Origin: Leptobrachium leishanense
Lineage: Eukaryota > Chordata > Amphibia > Anura > Megophryidae
Reading direction: 5' to 3'
NCBI GenBank assembly: GCA_009667805.1
Contig: CM019069.1
Location: 61,621,422 to 61,685,421, forward strand
DNA: 64,000 nucleotides
This document shows positions 24,155 to 35,368 of this stretch, piece by piece. How positions within the stretch are numbered: the stretch's first letter is position 1; each line of letters opens with the position of its first letter. The notes under the pieces were generated by a model. The model worked only from the letters and a program-made list of their open reading frames with translations. It was not told the DNA's origin and made no database searches. The position numbers and the translations under genes were made by a program.

Positions 24155-25006
24155 GGCCAGCGTCAAACGAACGCAGTGATCACGTCTGTGTCGCCTCACA
24201 GTTTAGGCTAGGATCAGACGAGCGCAGTGATCACGTCCGTGTTGCCGCACATTTTAAAGTCCGTGGTAGCATACAATTATGATCAATAGAGACCCACACA
24301 TGAAGTGCGGACACACAACGGACGCGGCAAACGGATGCAAGTTAGGCAAGGACGTAAAACCGCTAGAACGGACGTACAGAGTGCCCAACGTCTGCATAGC
24401 TTTGTGAGAGATGGAATGTAGTCAGACGGACTGCATCTTTGACGTCCAGCATTTTTTACGGACAAAATTGTTTTTCATATTAATTTTATTTCCCATCTAC
24501 ATCAGTCAAAAAAAACGTCAGTCACAAAAACGGACCGTGTGGCCACTACCTTGTCTTCAGTCAGAAAGTACGTCCGTTGTGCACGGACGAACAGTCCGCA
24601 CAGAATGCGCTCGTCTGACCCTAGCCTAAACGTCCATCGCAGCATAGAATAATGATCAATAGAGACCCACACACGAAGTATGTGCGCACGTGGCAAACGG
24701 ACGCAAGTAGGCAAGAACGTAAAACCGCTACCACGGACGCGCAGAGTGCGCCACGTCTGCTTAGCGTTCTCTGTGAGTGATGAGATGTCAGACGGAGCAC
24801 ATTTGCGACGTCCAACACCGTGACGCACAAAATGGCTTTTCATATTCTTTTCCAATTTTCATTTCCCATAGTTACCTTTTTTTTTTTTTTTCTACGTCCG
24901 TCAAAAAAAACGCACCGCGCGGTGAATACAGTATCTTCCGTCAGTACGTTTGTCCGTTATGCACGCATGCAGAGTGCGCTCTGACTGCGTTCATCTCTCA
25001 TTAGCC
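24155..25006. mobile_element. TWA-flanked CpG-rich MITE interrupted by its own family
   Basis: The outer copy starts ggccagcgtcaaacgaacgc and ends 'gcgttcatctctcattagcc'. Its sequence breaks at 'cacagttTA' (24205) and resumes at 'TAAacgtccatcgcagc' (24627), exactly the order seen uninterrupted in the copies at 15146 and 32753. The inserted piece is another full copy of the family. Confidence 0.85.
24206..24626. mobile_element. Nested TWA-flanked MITE, 421 bp
   Basis: A complete copy with ends ggctaggatcagacgagcgc and gcgctcgtctgaccctagcc, inserted in the outer copy at a TTA/TAA site. Ends and interior match the host's family. Confidence 0.85.
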
Positions 25007-25087
25007 TTCATATACGATTCAGCTCTAGTGGAGGAACGCCCATGTAACGGAGCAGTACTTGTCACCCAAATGTCACCTGAATTTATC

Positions 25088-25538
25088 TTAAAGTGCACCT
25101 GTCATGGGTAAAATTACAGGGCACATCCCTTTTTTGTTTTTTCTTCTATGTCAGAGTTTTTATTATTTATTTATTGCTGACATATATATAATGTAAAAAA
25201 TCTAAACATTCCATTTTGAAGTTTCCTCCTGTCCCACATGTGACTGCGGCATGCCGCAGAGAGCCCTCCTGCAGGACCGCCCTCTGCTCGCTCTGAGTGA
25301 CAGACCACCTTACACACTCATCATACAGGGGGCTGTCCGGTTGGACGGCGCTTTGCTCGTAACGTTCCCTCCCTCGGTAACAAGGCATAGACACCGGTGA
25401 GAGGGATAAACTTTTAAATTGAAAATATCTTATTTTAAATTGTATATAGAACAGCGAAAACCACTGCCTTTTTATATAAAGGGAGGCATGCTCTGTGAAA
25501 TGGGTGAAGTCATCTTGGCGATGGCATGTACACTTTAA
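25088..25538. mobile_element. TTAA-flanked MITE, 'AAGTGCACCTGTCAT' family
   Basis: TTAA at 25088-25091 and 25535-25538, with ends aagtgcacctgtcat and atggcatgtacactt inverted. The interior 'cagagagccctcctgcagga' has a diverged relative at 32234-32690. No coding. Confidence 0.7.
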
Positions 25539-26084
25539 TTCCTGGCACAGTTAAAGGTTTGTGTATTTGAAACCCATTTTTGCCCGTCGGTTATGGTGTG
25601 CCAGTCCTGACGGAATATTCAGCAGTCATTCGAGGCTTGTTTGCTTTTTCTTTTGCATTTTAGAAGAATGAAATTTCTGTATTTTTATCATGTGCCATCA
25701 ATCCGATCTATTTTCTACCATGAAGAGCCAGCGTCCCCCCCCCCCCTTCAACTAATGCTGAGTTTTGTTATACGGAACGGATGAGTAATCGTATTAGGAG
25801 CTCTGGAACACTGAGCTTATGTACATTTTTCTAAATGGTTTGACATCCTTAAGGAGCGGTAAGAACTGGAGTTGGCAGTGGCCAACCGACCATGGCCAAT
25901 AATTGACTTTTGTAGCGCCGAGGTAAACGCCCGGCAGGTATTAATGACTGCAGTTACTCTGTATCTATAAAGCGGTCACGTCCAAAAAACAGACGGCTTT
26001 AAATGAGTATTGATCCGGGATTTGTTTCTTTGAGAAATCCATGCAGAAGAAAAATGTTGTAGACCTGGCTCAAGGATGGGTTAA
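25539..26084. other. No gene or element recognised
   Basis: Ordinary sequence with a 13-base C run near 25736. No exon signals worth reporting. Confidence 0.35.
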
Positions 26085-26504
26085 GGCTAGGGTCAGACTA
26101 ACGCATTTGTCGCGTTGTCCGTGAAAAAGTGCGTTCGAACGAATGGATGCATTTTTTCACGGAATACGCGATAGCGGTCATACGATGCGCATTTTCGTCC
26201 GTGATTTTGTACGGATCATCAATAAAATCCTTTTTGTGTCTGGACGTTATGTTGGCCGGACGTGTGCAGCGTCTCCCAATCACGCAAACACGCCGCTATG
26301 CGGACGCAGCGCACTCTGTACGTCAGTAGTAGCGGTTTGACGTTCTAGAAAAAATGCGTTTGTTTGCCACTTGCGTTGCGCGGACGAACTTTCGTGCGGC
26401 CGTTCTTCGTATGTTACCCGGCATTGAACGTCATTTGCTGCTAGCACGGCCGTGATTTCGTGCGGTTAAACGCACGTTAAAAATGCTTTCGTCTGACCTT
26501 AGCC
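26085..26504. mobile_element. TWA-flanked CpG-rich MITE, 420 bp
   Basis: TAA on both sides (26082-26084 and 26505-26507). The ends ggctagggtcagac and gtctgaccttagcc are inverted. Close in interior to the 22870 copy ('ttttttcacggaatacgc'). Confidence 0.8.
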
Positions 26505-26686
26505 TAAATCCAAATCTAAGGACCAGTAAAGTGACTTTTTTTATGTTATTATTTTTTATTAACGGGATCAAAAATTTTTGATTTGGATTCCCATGTAGGC
26601 ATGGTACTCTATGGTATTTTTTTTCTCTGAGAAATCCTGTAGGTGTGTGGGTTGTTCACTAACCGCTGTTTCAGAGTAGTTTGAAA

Positions 26687-26887
26687 CCTTGCAGTCCATC
26701 CCTCCCACCTTGCAGTCCATCCCTCCCACCTTGCAGTCCATCCCTCTCACCTTGCAGTCCATCCCTCTCACCTTGCAGTCCATCCCTCTCACCTTGCAGT
26801 CCATCCCTCTCACCTTGCAGTCCATCCCTCCCACCTTGCAGTCCATCCCTCTCACCTTGCAGTCCATCCCTCCCACCTTGCAGTCCT
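26687..26887. repeat. 21-bp minisatellite, about 9 units
   Basis: Tandem 'ccttgcagtccatccctccca' units alternate CCC with CTC near the end of each. Because 21 is divisible by three, open frames with a 7-residue period appear on both strands; these are by-products. It abuts an L2-like LINE 3' UTR at 26908. Confidence 0.95.
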
Positions 26888-26907
26888 CTCCTGTTTCCAC
26901 CCCCAAC

Positions 26908-27055
26908 CTTTCTGGATTGTAAATTCCCACGGGAATAGGGCCCTCGTTTCCTCCTGTACTAGTTTGTCAAATGTTGTTCATTGTATTGTAACCCTGTCTC
27001 TATTGTGCCCATTGTACAGTGTTTTGGAATATGCTGGCGCTTTATAAATAAAGAA
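26908..27055 (+). mobile_element. L2-like LINE 3'-terminal fragment
   Basis: 'ggattgtaaattcccacggg', 'ccattgtacagtg' and 'gctggcgctttataaataaa' match the UTR end of the 6.7-kb and 48.1-kb copies. The coding part is absent. Confidence 0.75.
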
Positions 27056-27554
27056 GAATAATAAAAATAATATGTTAAAAATCCACTACGGTGATCTTTG
27101 ACGATCCAGAGAAGGAAAATCCAACCCCGGCATGCGAGGTGCCTGTGATCAACTGTGTCACTGCTGCTCTTTTGCGAGGAGTCAACTGCGGCTCCGCTTC
27201 ATTTAGGACTATTCCACCATTGTTTGCGACACCAGAGCATATACATTGTTTTTTAAAGTTGCGATCTCTATTGAATTCCAATAGAGACAACAGTTGAGAG
27301 TTTTGATTGCAACAACGTTGGAATCTGCTCTTAAAACCAATTTGGAAAATCTGACGACCCACAGTAGGACTTCACTAAGTATTGAACTCCCAGTGCTTGA
27401 TTTACCATAGTTTTCCAAAGCAAATCCGATGTTATTTCAATTAAACAATGGCGTTTAGTGAATAGCCCCTTCTATTTTCTTTGGCCTTGATGTTAGCTTC
27501 TAGTGAACTGACTTTTATTTTTATTCACTTTTTTTTTTTCTTGTTCCTTGCCAG
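27056..27554. other. No gene or element recognised
   Basis: Unremarkable sequence. Short overlapping frames on both strands lack support. Confidence 0.35.
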
Positions 27555-27932
27555 CTCTTACTCTTCAGCTCAGGGACTCCCGAACCCAGACGTCTTTGCT
27601 GCTATTGAACGCAACTTGCGAAGCATAGGAATTGCAAATTGCGCACCACTACGGGGCTTGCTCATTTTGTGTACGTACGTTCTGTAGCACTTGCGCAGAA
27701 CTATGGATCGGAGCTGTACGAATGCACAGATCCAATCCATTGCTGCCTCTGAGACCGCTCGCTATCGCTGTCGATCTCAGAGGGTGACATCTGCGTGTTT
27801 GTTACATGCTGAGGGTGGAGGAAAGTCCTCCACTTCACCCAGCGTTGTCGCCAGAAAGGGGGGGGGGCTCTCCTCACATCCTGACCACTTTATAACACTA
27901 AAGTGGTCGGGATGAGTAGAGTGTTCTTTTTA
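27555..27932. repeat. TTAA MITE fragment, family of 58334-59317
   Basis: 'agaactatggatcggagctg', 'cacagatccaatccattg' and 'cctccacttcacccagcg' recur in the 58.9-59.2 kb element. The right end is 'gatgagtagagtgttctttt' at TTAA. The left end is not defined. Confidence 0.6.
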
Positions 27933-27963
27933 ACAGCAGAACGGCGGCTCTGCTATTACTCGG

Positions 27964-28147
27964 CAGTGGTTCCCAACCCTATCCGCAAGTAGAACAAAGG
28001 GGCCAGGTTTTAAGGATCACCTTGGGGGAAATGCAGACTGAATCCTGCAATCACTGAGCAGCAAATCATATCACCTGTGCTGTGCTTCACATATCTGGAA
28101 AACCTGGCCTGTTGGGAGTCAAGAGGACCAGGGATGGGAAACGCGGC
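27964..28147. mobile_element. hAT MITE, CAGTGGTTC family, decayed right end
   Basis: It begins CAGTGGTTCCCAACC. The interior 'aatgcagactgaatcctgca' matches 10952 and 15977. The right end is mutated (gggaaacgcgg), so no target duplication is called. Confidence 0.75.
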
Positions 28148-28460
28148 ATTATCAGGATAAACTCTGCGCTGAATGAAAGGCTGGTTTCCTATTAATATTT
28201 GCTACATTTTTATGTCCAGCTTGTCTTGGGTCATGAGGTTCCTGTGCTTGTCCAGTGTAACCACTTGGGATCAACTCTAAATGGACTGTTAAGGAATGTG
28301 TTTCAGATTGAGACTTTGTTTCGGGCGAATTCTCTGTGGTAGCGAATCCAGCACTGGTTTCATCACGCATTCTAGCAGAGGACGTGACTGGTGCACAAAT
28401 TGCCTCGCTAGAAGAAAAAAAATATCGGAAGTCACAGCTTAGCACGCAACAAGTTCCTCA
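28148..28460. other. No gene or element recognised
   Basis: Unique-looking sequence up to the 8-bp duplication of the hAT-type element. An open minus-strand frame of ~97 codons lacks motifs. Confidence 0.35.
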
Positions 28461-28655
28461 TTTTTAATTAGGGATGCACCGATACCACTTTTTTAAGACC
28501 GAGTACGAGTACCGATACTTTTTAAAAGTACTCACCGATACCAAGTACCGATACTTTTATTTAATGTCATGTGACCGCTTTCCAATAAGAACAGACCATA
28601 TAAAAATGCCCCCGCTCACATGTATATCCCCCCGATATATATATATATTCATACT

Positions 28656-30059
28656 GCCCCAGCTCATGGATTTGCCCCAGCTCACTCATGGATTTGCCCC
28701 CAGCTCACTCATGGATTTGCCCCAGCACATGGATAATGCCCCAGCACACACATGGGTTATTATGCCCCCACAGCTCACACATGAGTATGCCCCCAGCTCA
28801 TGGATATGCCCCCACATGGATATTGCCTCCAGCTCATGGATATGCCCCACATGGATATGCCCCATCATGGATATGCCCCCTCATGGATATTGCCTCCAGC
28901 TCATGGATATGCCCCTCATGGATTTGCCTCCAGCTCATGGATATGCCCCCTCATGGATATTGCCTCCAGCTCATGGATATGCCCCCTCATGGATATTGCC
29001 TCCAGCTCATGGATATGCCCCCACATGGATATGCCCCCTCATGGATATTGCCTCCAGCTCATGGATATGCCCCCTCATGGATATTGCCTCCAGCTCATGG
29101 ATATGCCCCCACATGGATATGCCCCATCATGGATATGCCCCTCATGGATATTGCCTCCAGCTCATGGATATGCCCCCTCATGGATATTGCCTCCAGCTCA
29201 TGGATATGCCCCATCATGGATATTGCCTCCAGCTCATGGATATGCCCCTCATGGATATTGCCTCCAGCTCATGGATATTGCCCCAGCTCATGGATATGCC
29301 CCTCATGGATATTGCCTCCAGCTCATGGATATGCCCCCTCATGGATATTGCCTCCAGCTCATGGATATGCCCCCACATGGATATGCCCCTCATGGATATT
29401 GCCTCCAGCTCATGGATATGCCCCCTCATGGATATTGCCTCCAGCTCATGGATATGCCCCCACATGGATATGCCCCATCATGGATATGCCCCTCATGGAT
29501 ATTGCCTCCAGCTCATGGATATGCCCCCTCATGGATATTGCCTCCAGCTCATGGATATGCCCCATCATGGATATGCCCCATCATGGATATGCCCCCTCAT
29601 GGATATTGCCTCCAGCTCATGGATATGCCCCTCATGGATATTGCCTCCAGCTCATGGATATGCCCCATCATGGATATTGCCTCCAGCTCATGGATATGCC
29701 CCATCATGGATATTGCCTCCAGCTCATGGATATGCCCCCTCATGGATATTGCCTCCAGCTCATGGATATGCCCCCTCATGGATATTGCCTCCAGCTCATG
29801 ATATGCCCCACATGGATATGCCCCATCATGGATATGCCCCCTCATGGATATTGCCTCCAGCTCATGGATATGCCCCCACATGGATATGCCCCCACATGGA
29901 TATGCCCCATCATGGATATGCCCCTCATGGATATTGCCTCCAGCTCATGGATATGCCCCATCATGGATATTGCCTCCAGCTCATGGATATGCCCCATCAT
30001 GGATATTGCCTCCAGCTCATGGATATGCCCCTCATGGATATTGCCTCCAGCTCATGGAC
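28656..30059. repeat. Minisatellite, ~1.4 kb, 17-20 bp units in 35-36 bp dimers
   Basis: Units alternate 'ctcatggatatgcccc(c)t' and 'catggatattgcctccagct'. The left 200 bp hold older variants such as 'ctcatggatttgccccag'. All three forward frames and one reverse frame are free of stops, giving open frames of 333, 610 and 657 codons with periodic peptides. I treat none as genes. Confidence 0.95.
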
Positions 30060-30071
30060 CGCCCCCCCCGA

Positions 30072-30304
30072 CGATACTTACCTTCCTGGGCGCCGCCGAG
30101 AATGTCTCCGCGCGCGCTCGTTGGAAGGACCCCAGCCGCGACCACGTGATCCCGGCTGGGGTCCTTCCAACCAGCGCGCGCGCGCGCGCGGAGACATTCC
30201 CGGCGGCGCCCAGGAAGGTAAGTATCGTCGCGGAGAGCAGCTGCAGGGCCTGTCTGAATGCTCTATCAGCATTCAGACAGGCCCTGCAGCTGCTCAGTGT
30301 GTTT
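30072..30304. repeat. GC-rich double-hairpin unit, copy 1
   Basis: Hairpin A (30072-30226): 'taccttcctgggcgccgcc' pairs with 'ggcggcgcccaggaaggta', and the centre 'ccagccgcgaccacgtgat' is self-complementary. Hairpin B (30235-30295): 'gagcagctgcagggcctgtc' pairs with its complement. The unit repeats at 30305. Confidence 0.85.
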
Positions 30305-30507
30305 AATACTTACCTTCCTGGGCGCCGCCGGGGAATGTCTCCGCGCGCGCTGGTTGGAAGGACCCCAGCCGGGATCACGTGGTCGCGGCTGGGGTCCTTC
30401 CAACGAGCGCGCGCGCGGAGACATTCCCCGGCGGCGCCCAGGAAGGTAAGTATTGCGGAGAGTGCGGGGCCGGCTGTCCGAATGCCGATAGAGCATTCGG
30501 ACAGCCG
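30305..30507. repeat. GC-rich double-hairpin unit, copy 2
   Basis: Hairpin A' (30305-30454) and hairpin B' (30471-30507) repeat the order of copy 1 at a 233-bp offset. B' is 'cggctgtccgaatgc' paired with 'gcattcggacagccg'. Point differences lie in the stems, some with matching changes on both strands. Confidence 0.8.
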
Positions 30508-30662
30508 CCGCAGCCCCTCGGATGCCGAAGCCGGCTCAATGCCGGCTTCCGGTATCGGAAAAAATATCGGGGGTACTGCACGAGTACCAATACTCCTGCA
30601 GTACCCAGTATCGGCCCCGATACCGATACTAGTATCGGTATCGGTGCAACCCTATTTTTAAT

Positions 30663-32233
30663 ATATATTTTTTTCATCTGAGAAGTGCAGCCGCTTCTTT
30701 CAGAGTTCGCCGGTTTCAGGAACTGCCTTCCATCTGTTTGGCTCAGATCCAGCTGCACTGTGAACAGTTATGTTTGGTTGGAGGATAGATCTGAAGGAGG
30801 AACTGGTGATACAGCCTTTTTTTATAGCTTTCAAATCTGTTGTGGTGTTGATGAAGCAGGTGAGGAGAATTCCTCCAGGTCCACAAGCTCTTCTTGTTTC
30901 AGGCAGTCCCCCTGCAGCCAGCGAAGACAATTTGGCCACTGGGAAGCGAGGGGTACCAGATAGCCGCGGGTCATACTAAGCTGCCTTGTGACGTTTAAGC
31001 CCTTCTACCACCAAGACGGCATAGCACGCCTGTCGTGGCAAGGGGTTAAAGAACAATGCAATATCTGCAGAGGCGCTGTACCACTGGTGTTTTATCCTTA
31101 CTTGGAGCTGGGGTTCTGGGCCGTCACCTCACCTTCCATGCTTCCCTCTCTCCGGTCTGGAGCTGCCATCCTTCCCTTTGGTCCAGTCCCCTCCCCTAAT
31201 CTTCCTTTCACACTCTGGTATAGTCCCTTGCCTAAACTGCCTCGGTCTCACCTCTGATCCCTCCCACCGCGCGCTCCATCATTCTGACCAGGTACTTCTG
31301 TGCAAAAGGTATTGTAAGTATGAAAGTTACGTACTCTACACAAATTGTGTAAAAGAAAAAAGGAGGGATGGGTTTATTTTTACATGGTGTTTAACAAAGA
31401 CCTTTTTTTTATTTATTTTTTAATTATTCAATAAATCAATTAGTTGGCTGTTTTTTTTTTTTTTAATTGGAAAAAAATTGAGTTGCAGCCATATTATTTA
31501 GGAATCTGTTACGATATTATATTGAACATTTGCATGTCCATTTCAATTTTAAATGGTTGAGTGCAGCCAAGGCTCAGAGGAGCTCTCTCTGTACGTTTTT
31601 TTTTTTTTTTTAGTGTGTGCTGTGTTGTGTATTGTAAATGCGCAAACATTTTGCCAAGCTTTTTATTCATTATGGGAATTTGTGAGGTAATATCACACTG
31701 CGCTCGTTTTGCTTCTCTCGGTTCCCAAATAGATTTTACTTATAAAGCTGCTCATCATATTTTTTTCTTTTTGATGCCATTCCCAGAAATACATTATTTG
31801 GCTTTGATTATGTAAAGATAGCCCCTGGCACTGCCGCTCGATTTTATTTATTTATTTATTCTTCTACTGAAATCTTTGTACTTTGACTTTATTAATATTT
31901 TACTAGTAACTATTTTAAGTAAAACTGCTAAGATACCAGGTCTTTGATTTGGTTTTATTTTTTATTTATTTTAAAATTTCTGGCAAAATTGAGGATATTT
32001 CTCTTTTAATACACGGCAATAATAAGTGAAAAGTTTAAATCCTTTTGCTTAACAAATGATGATGGAATTTAGCTTTAAATCTAGACTCAAAATAAATAAA
32101 GTATTCCACAGAGCTTTCCCTTGGCAACCGATTTTACTATTTTGTGACGTATTTTATTATTATTATTTTTGTCTGCGTCACAGGTATGGATAACACTGGC
32201 ATCCCAATTACTCCCTTATTAGTGCAGGGGTTG
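30663..32233. other. No gene recognised
   Basis: Poly-T and AT-rich DNA (31403-31425, 31450-31466, 31835-31990). Frames at 30685-31257 lack splice context. Confidence 0.35.
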
Positions 32234-32690
32234 CATTTAAAGTGCACCTTTCTTGCCCACCACAAAGTGGGCTCATCTGGGAGGGACTTACTCCAAAAAT
32301 GTGTTGGCATTTTTCCTTATACATATAATTGGAAAAAAGGTAAGTAATCCCCTGTCAAAGTTGAGCTGCCACTCAAACTGTCACTCCTCCCTGATGCTTG
32401 CAGCAGAGAGCCATCCCATAGGGCCGCCCTGAGATCAATTCATGCAGCTGATTGACTGTTAGACCTCGTACTGATAGGCCCTCAGGAGTGATGTTGGCTC
32501 GCTGACTTATCTGACCGCTTCACATATGCAAGCTCCACACACAGAGGGGGGACGGGGACGTGGCGCCACTCGGAGCTGGAATCGGAAGTAGCGGCTGCTG
32601 TATGTCACCAAGGGATTGCTTCAAAATCTATACCTTCCCTAGCCCCTTCAAATTGTTTTTTATTTTTTTTATTATTTATTAAAAGTTTAT
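32234..32690. repeat. Diverged relative of the 25.1-kb TTAA MITE
   Basis: Starts 'tttaaagtgcacctttctt'. The internal 'gcagagagccatcccatagg' and 'agggattgcttcaaaat' parallel the 25.1-kb copy. The right terminus is not identified. Confidence 0.45.
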
Positions 32691-32752
32691 TTTCTGTGTG
32701 CTCCAAATCCGAATATTTGGGTTATGATATCCACAATGCAATGTTCCTTTTA

Positions 32753-33207
32753 GGCCCGTGTCAGACGAACGCAGTGATCACATCCGTGTTGCCGCACAGT
32801 TTAGCGTCTGTCTTGGCATAGAATCATGATCAATAGAGACCCACACATGAAGCACGTGCGCACCGAACTGCGCACGCACAACGCACGTGGCAAACGGACC
32901 TAAGTTGGGCAAGAACGTAAAACCGCTAGACGGACGTGCAGAGTGCGCCACGTCCGCGTAGCGTCCTTGTGAGTGCGATGTCAGACGCAGCGCATTTGCG
33001 ACGTCTAGCATCTTGACGCACAAAATGGCTTTTCATCTCCTTTTCAAATTTTCATATTTTGTTTCCCATAATTCCTTTTTTTTTTTTTTTTTCTACGTCA
33101 GTCAACAAAAACGGACCGTTTGGTGTCTGCAGTATCTTCCATCAATATGTCCGTCCATTGTGCACGCACGCAGAGTGCGCTCTGACTGCGTTTGTCTGAC
33201 ATTAGCC
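32753..33207. mobile_element. TWA-flanked CpG-rich MITE, 455 bp
   Basis: TTA on both sides (32750-32752 and 33208-33210). The ends ggcccgtgtcagacgaacgc and gcgtttgtctgacattagcc are inverted. It is the closest uninterrupted match to the 15146 copy. Confidence 0.82.
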
Positions 33208-33723
33208 TTACTTGTTGAACAAGCAGAATGTCAGACAGCGATTCATTGTGTACGCTGGACGCCTGAGGCAAAGGTTAAAATAGCAATTAGTCGGAGTGTC
33301 TGCTCTAAAGTTATGTACAGTTTGTTTGAACAATTGGAGTCTCTGTGCGCCAGCTTTGCTGGTTAAGCCGGCAGCACTGGATTAAAGTATACATGACCCG
33401 GCCGAGGCAACCTTCTGAATTCTTCTGGGTGCGTCGGAGTTTGAAGAATAAACAAACGAAGATAAAGCAGATACCATAACAATACATAAACACTATATGA
33501 AATCCAATAAAAATGGGGACTGCCAGGGATTGTTATAAAGAACCTTCAAGAAACAAAATATATAAAATCACAAACTTTATATTCTGACCTATGTTTGTAT
33601 TGTAACCAGAGCTGGTATAGTCATTATACTCTTATCGAGGTGCTAAGTTTACACCAGGGTTGAACTACAACCATAGGCCCTTGGTTGGTAGCAAGGGTAA
33701 TGTTGGTGCAAGCTGATAACCCT
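33208..33723. other. No gene or element recognised
   Basis: Unique-looking DNA. No signals noted. Confidence 0.35.
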
Positions 33724-33864
33724 GGGATGTCCAAACGCTGGCCCCCCAGATGTTCCTGAACTACAACTCTCAGAAACCTCTGACCTGCATTAGATGGATG
33801 GAGAAGCATGGGAGTCGTATTTCACAGACATCTGGGGGGGGGGGGGCAGAGTTTGGACATCCCT
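33724..33864. repeat. Palindromic MITE, 'GGGATGTCCAAAC' ends
   Basis: 'gggatgtccaaac' is answered by 'gtttggacatccc', with inner 'cccccagatgt' and 'acatctgggggg'. It resembles the 'ggaactacaactctc' palindrome group. Confidence 0.6.
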
Positions 33865-33969
33865 CTGTTACCGACTGTATCCTCATCTCGAGCTGTAATA
33901 TTAAGGAGCTTGCTCACAGCTCCTGACAGCAGCGACGGTGGCCGTGGAAGGACACTGGGGTCTATTTGC

Positions 33970-34041
33970 TCCCGGGGTATAAATGTTTGCTGCCGGAGGA
34001 TGTGGGGGATCTCTACACCTGTCTCCATCATGGAACCAGAG
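33970..34041 (+). promoter_or_regulatory. Candidate TATA promoter and mini first exon
   Basis: A TATAAAT box (33978-33984) lies ~46 bp upstream of an ATG (34030-34032) that opens four codons, M-E-P-E, up to a strong donor GAG|GTAAGT at 34042. The arrangement could be an alternative first exon, but no downstream partner exon is known and chance is a real possibility. Confidence 0.2.
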
Positions 34042-34042
34042 G

Positions 34043-34494
34043 TAAGTTTTGAATTTTTTTAAATTGATTTTGCAAAAAGTGTAACCCCAGGATCTGCGTG
34101 CCGTTGTCTTTGCAGAATACCAGCTATAGGTGAGAAGAACAAGTTACGGTGTAGTAGCTTATTCTTTTCCTGGAAGAGCCAAATTAACGGCTCCCATACA
34201 TGTTATACGAGCCATTAATTTACACTAAGCAGCTTCAACGGTCGAGCCGAATGGCTCTGGAATCACGCCTGTAGTATTTATAACTATATGCCTAAATTAC
34301 AAGCAGAATGTGGTGGAAACTTGGCTGAAAGGCAGACTCTCTTAATACTGGACTGGATACAATGTGCATATAAACATTGTGTCTCACAATGCCCTGAGGG
34401 TGACAGGGAATACATACACTACCTGATATCAGACTACTACAGACTACTAACTGTAAATAAACTACAATGCCGATACCTACATAGGTGTGTGTGT
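34043..34494. other. No gene recognised
   Basis: Ordinary sequence ending in a short (GT)n run that forms part of the next element's target site. Confidence 0.35.
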
Positions 34495-34502
34495 GTGTGT
34501 AT

Positions 34503-34874
34503 CAGTGACGTGCAGTCAGGGGAAGCAGAGCCAGTAAATTAATGTGCTGTAATGACGGGTGTGTGTATTTAAACTGTAAATAAATGGTTATATTGAAAAA
34601 GTTCTCATACTCCCTTTTCCACGCTCCCTTGCTGTGCTTGCTTCTTTCGCTTCTGCTTTTTTTTTCACTTCAGTTTGCCGGCTGCTGTGCGTGTGTGTGT
34701 GATTCACCACAGACAGCAGGGGCAGCACTGAGCCAGCCTAGGCTACACAATTTGCTCAGCTCTACACTACGCTAATTGCGAAGCCCAAGCTGGTGGTACG
34801 CTCTCCAGTGCCTCCAGGCACGGAGAGCATATGGAAGCTTCAGCCAATGGGAAAGCTCCCATTGGTCTCAAGCA

Positions 34875-34906
<32 letters not shown>

Positions 34907-35368
34907 CAAAACGCCCACCATGGGAGGCAGAGCTCCTCATGGTTTGATTGACGCAGGACAGTCATGTGACTGTCCTGGTCAGTCATGGGGGTGTTGCCAT
35001 GGTGGCCCATATACAGATTTTGTTACTTGCAGCTCTCCAGCACTCCAGCAGCATCATGGCTGAGGACTGCGGGACACCGTGGGGTTTGGTGGAGGAGTTT
35101 GAGGGCCAGCAGGACAGCAAAGTCGCAGAGGTGACATCTGGTAATGGGGCTATATAAAGACAGTGTGCTAATACAGAGTAATGGGGCTATATACAGTGTG
35201 CTAATATAGCTAGCTCTGTTACATACAGTATATATTTGTCTGTTTCATATATATCTGACTCGGTTTCCTACAGTATATATATTTGGCTCTGTTTCATACT
35301 ATATCTAGCTATCTATCTCTGATACTAGCCAGTGCCTCACCAGCCACTGACCTCACCGCACGTCACTG
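34503..35368. mobile_element. hAT-type non-autonomous element, 866 bp, perfect 8-bp TSD
   Basis: GTGTGTAT at 34495-34502 and 35369-35376. The ends CAGTGACGTGCAGTCAGG and CCTCACCGCACGTCACTG are inverted. The interior carries 'atatttgtctgtttcatata' type repeats. No transposase frame. Confidence 0.88.

Larger units (their letters stand above)
28469..30654. mobile_element. hAT-type non-autonomous element, 2,186 bp, with internal minisatellite
   Basis: TTTTTAAT is duplicated exactly on both sides (28461-28468 and 30655-30662). The ends TAGGGATGCACCGATA and TATCGGTGCAACCCTA are inverted, typical of hAT. Subterminal 'gagtacgagtaccgatac' type words repeat. There is no transposase; the interior is a minisatellite followed by duplicated GC-rich hairpins. 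The 486-bp relative at 55682-56167 shares both ends and the pre-expansion motif. Confidence 0.9.

Noticed and set aside
26129..26340. Overlapping CpG-rich open frames in the 26-kb MITE
   Set aside because: Equivalent frames are broken in sister copies, so no coding constraint.
26568..26938. Frames with a 7-residue period on both strands
   Set aside because: They arise from the 21-bp minisatellite; no start context or conserved domain.
28474..30661. Open frames of 610, 657 and 333 codons with repetitive peptides
   Set aside because: They read through the 35-36 bp minisatellite in all three forward frames at once. Lack of stops is a property of the unit, not evidence of a gene.
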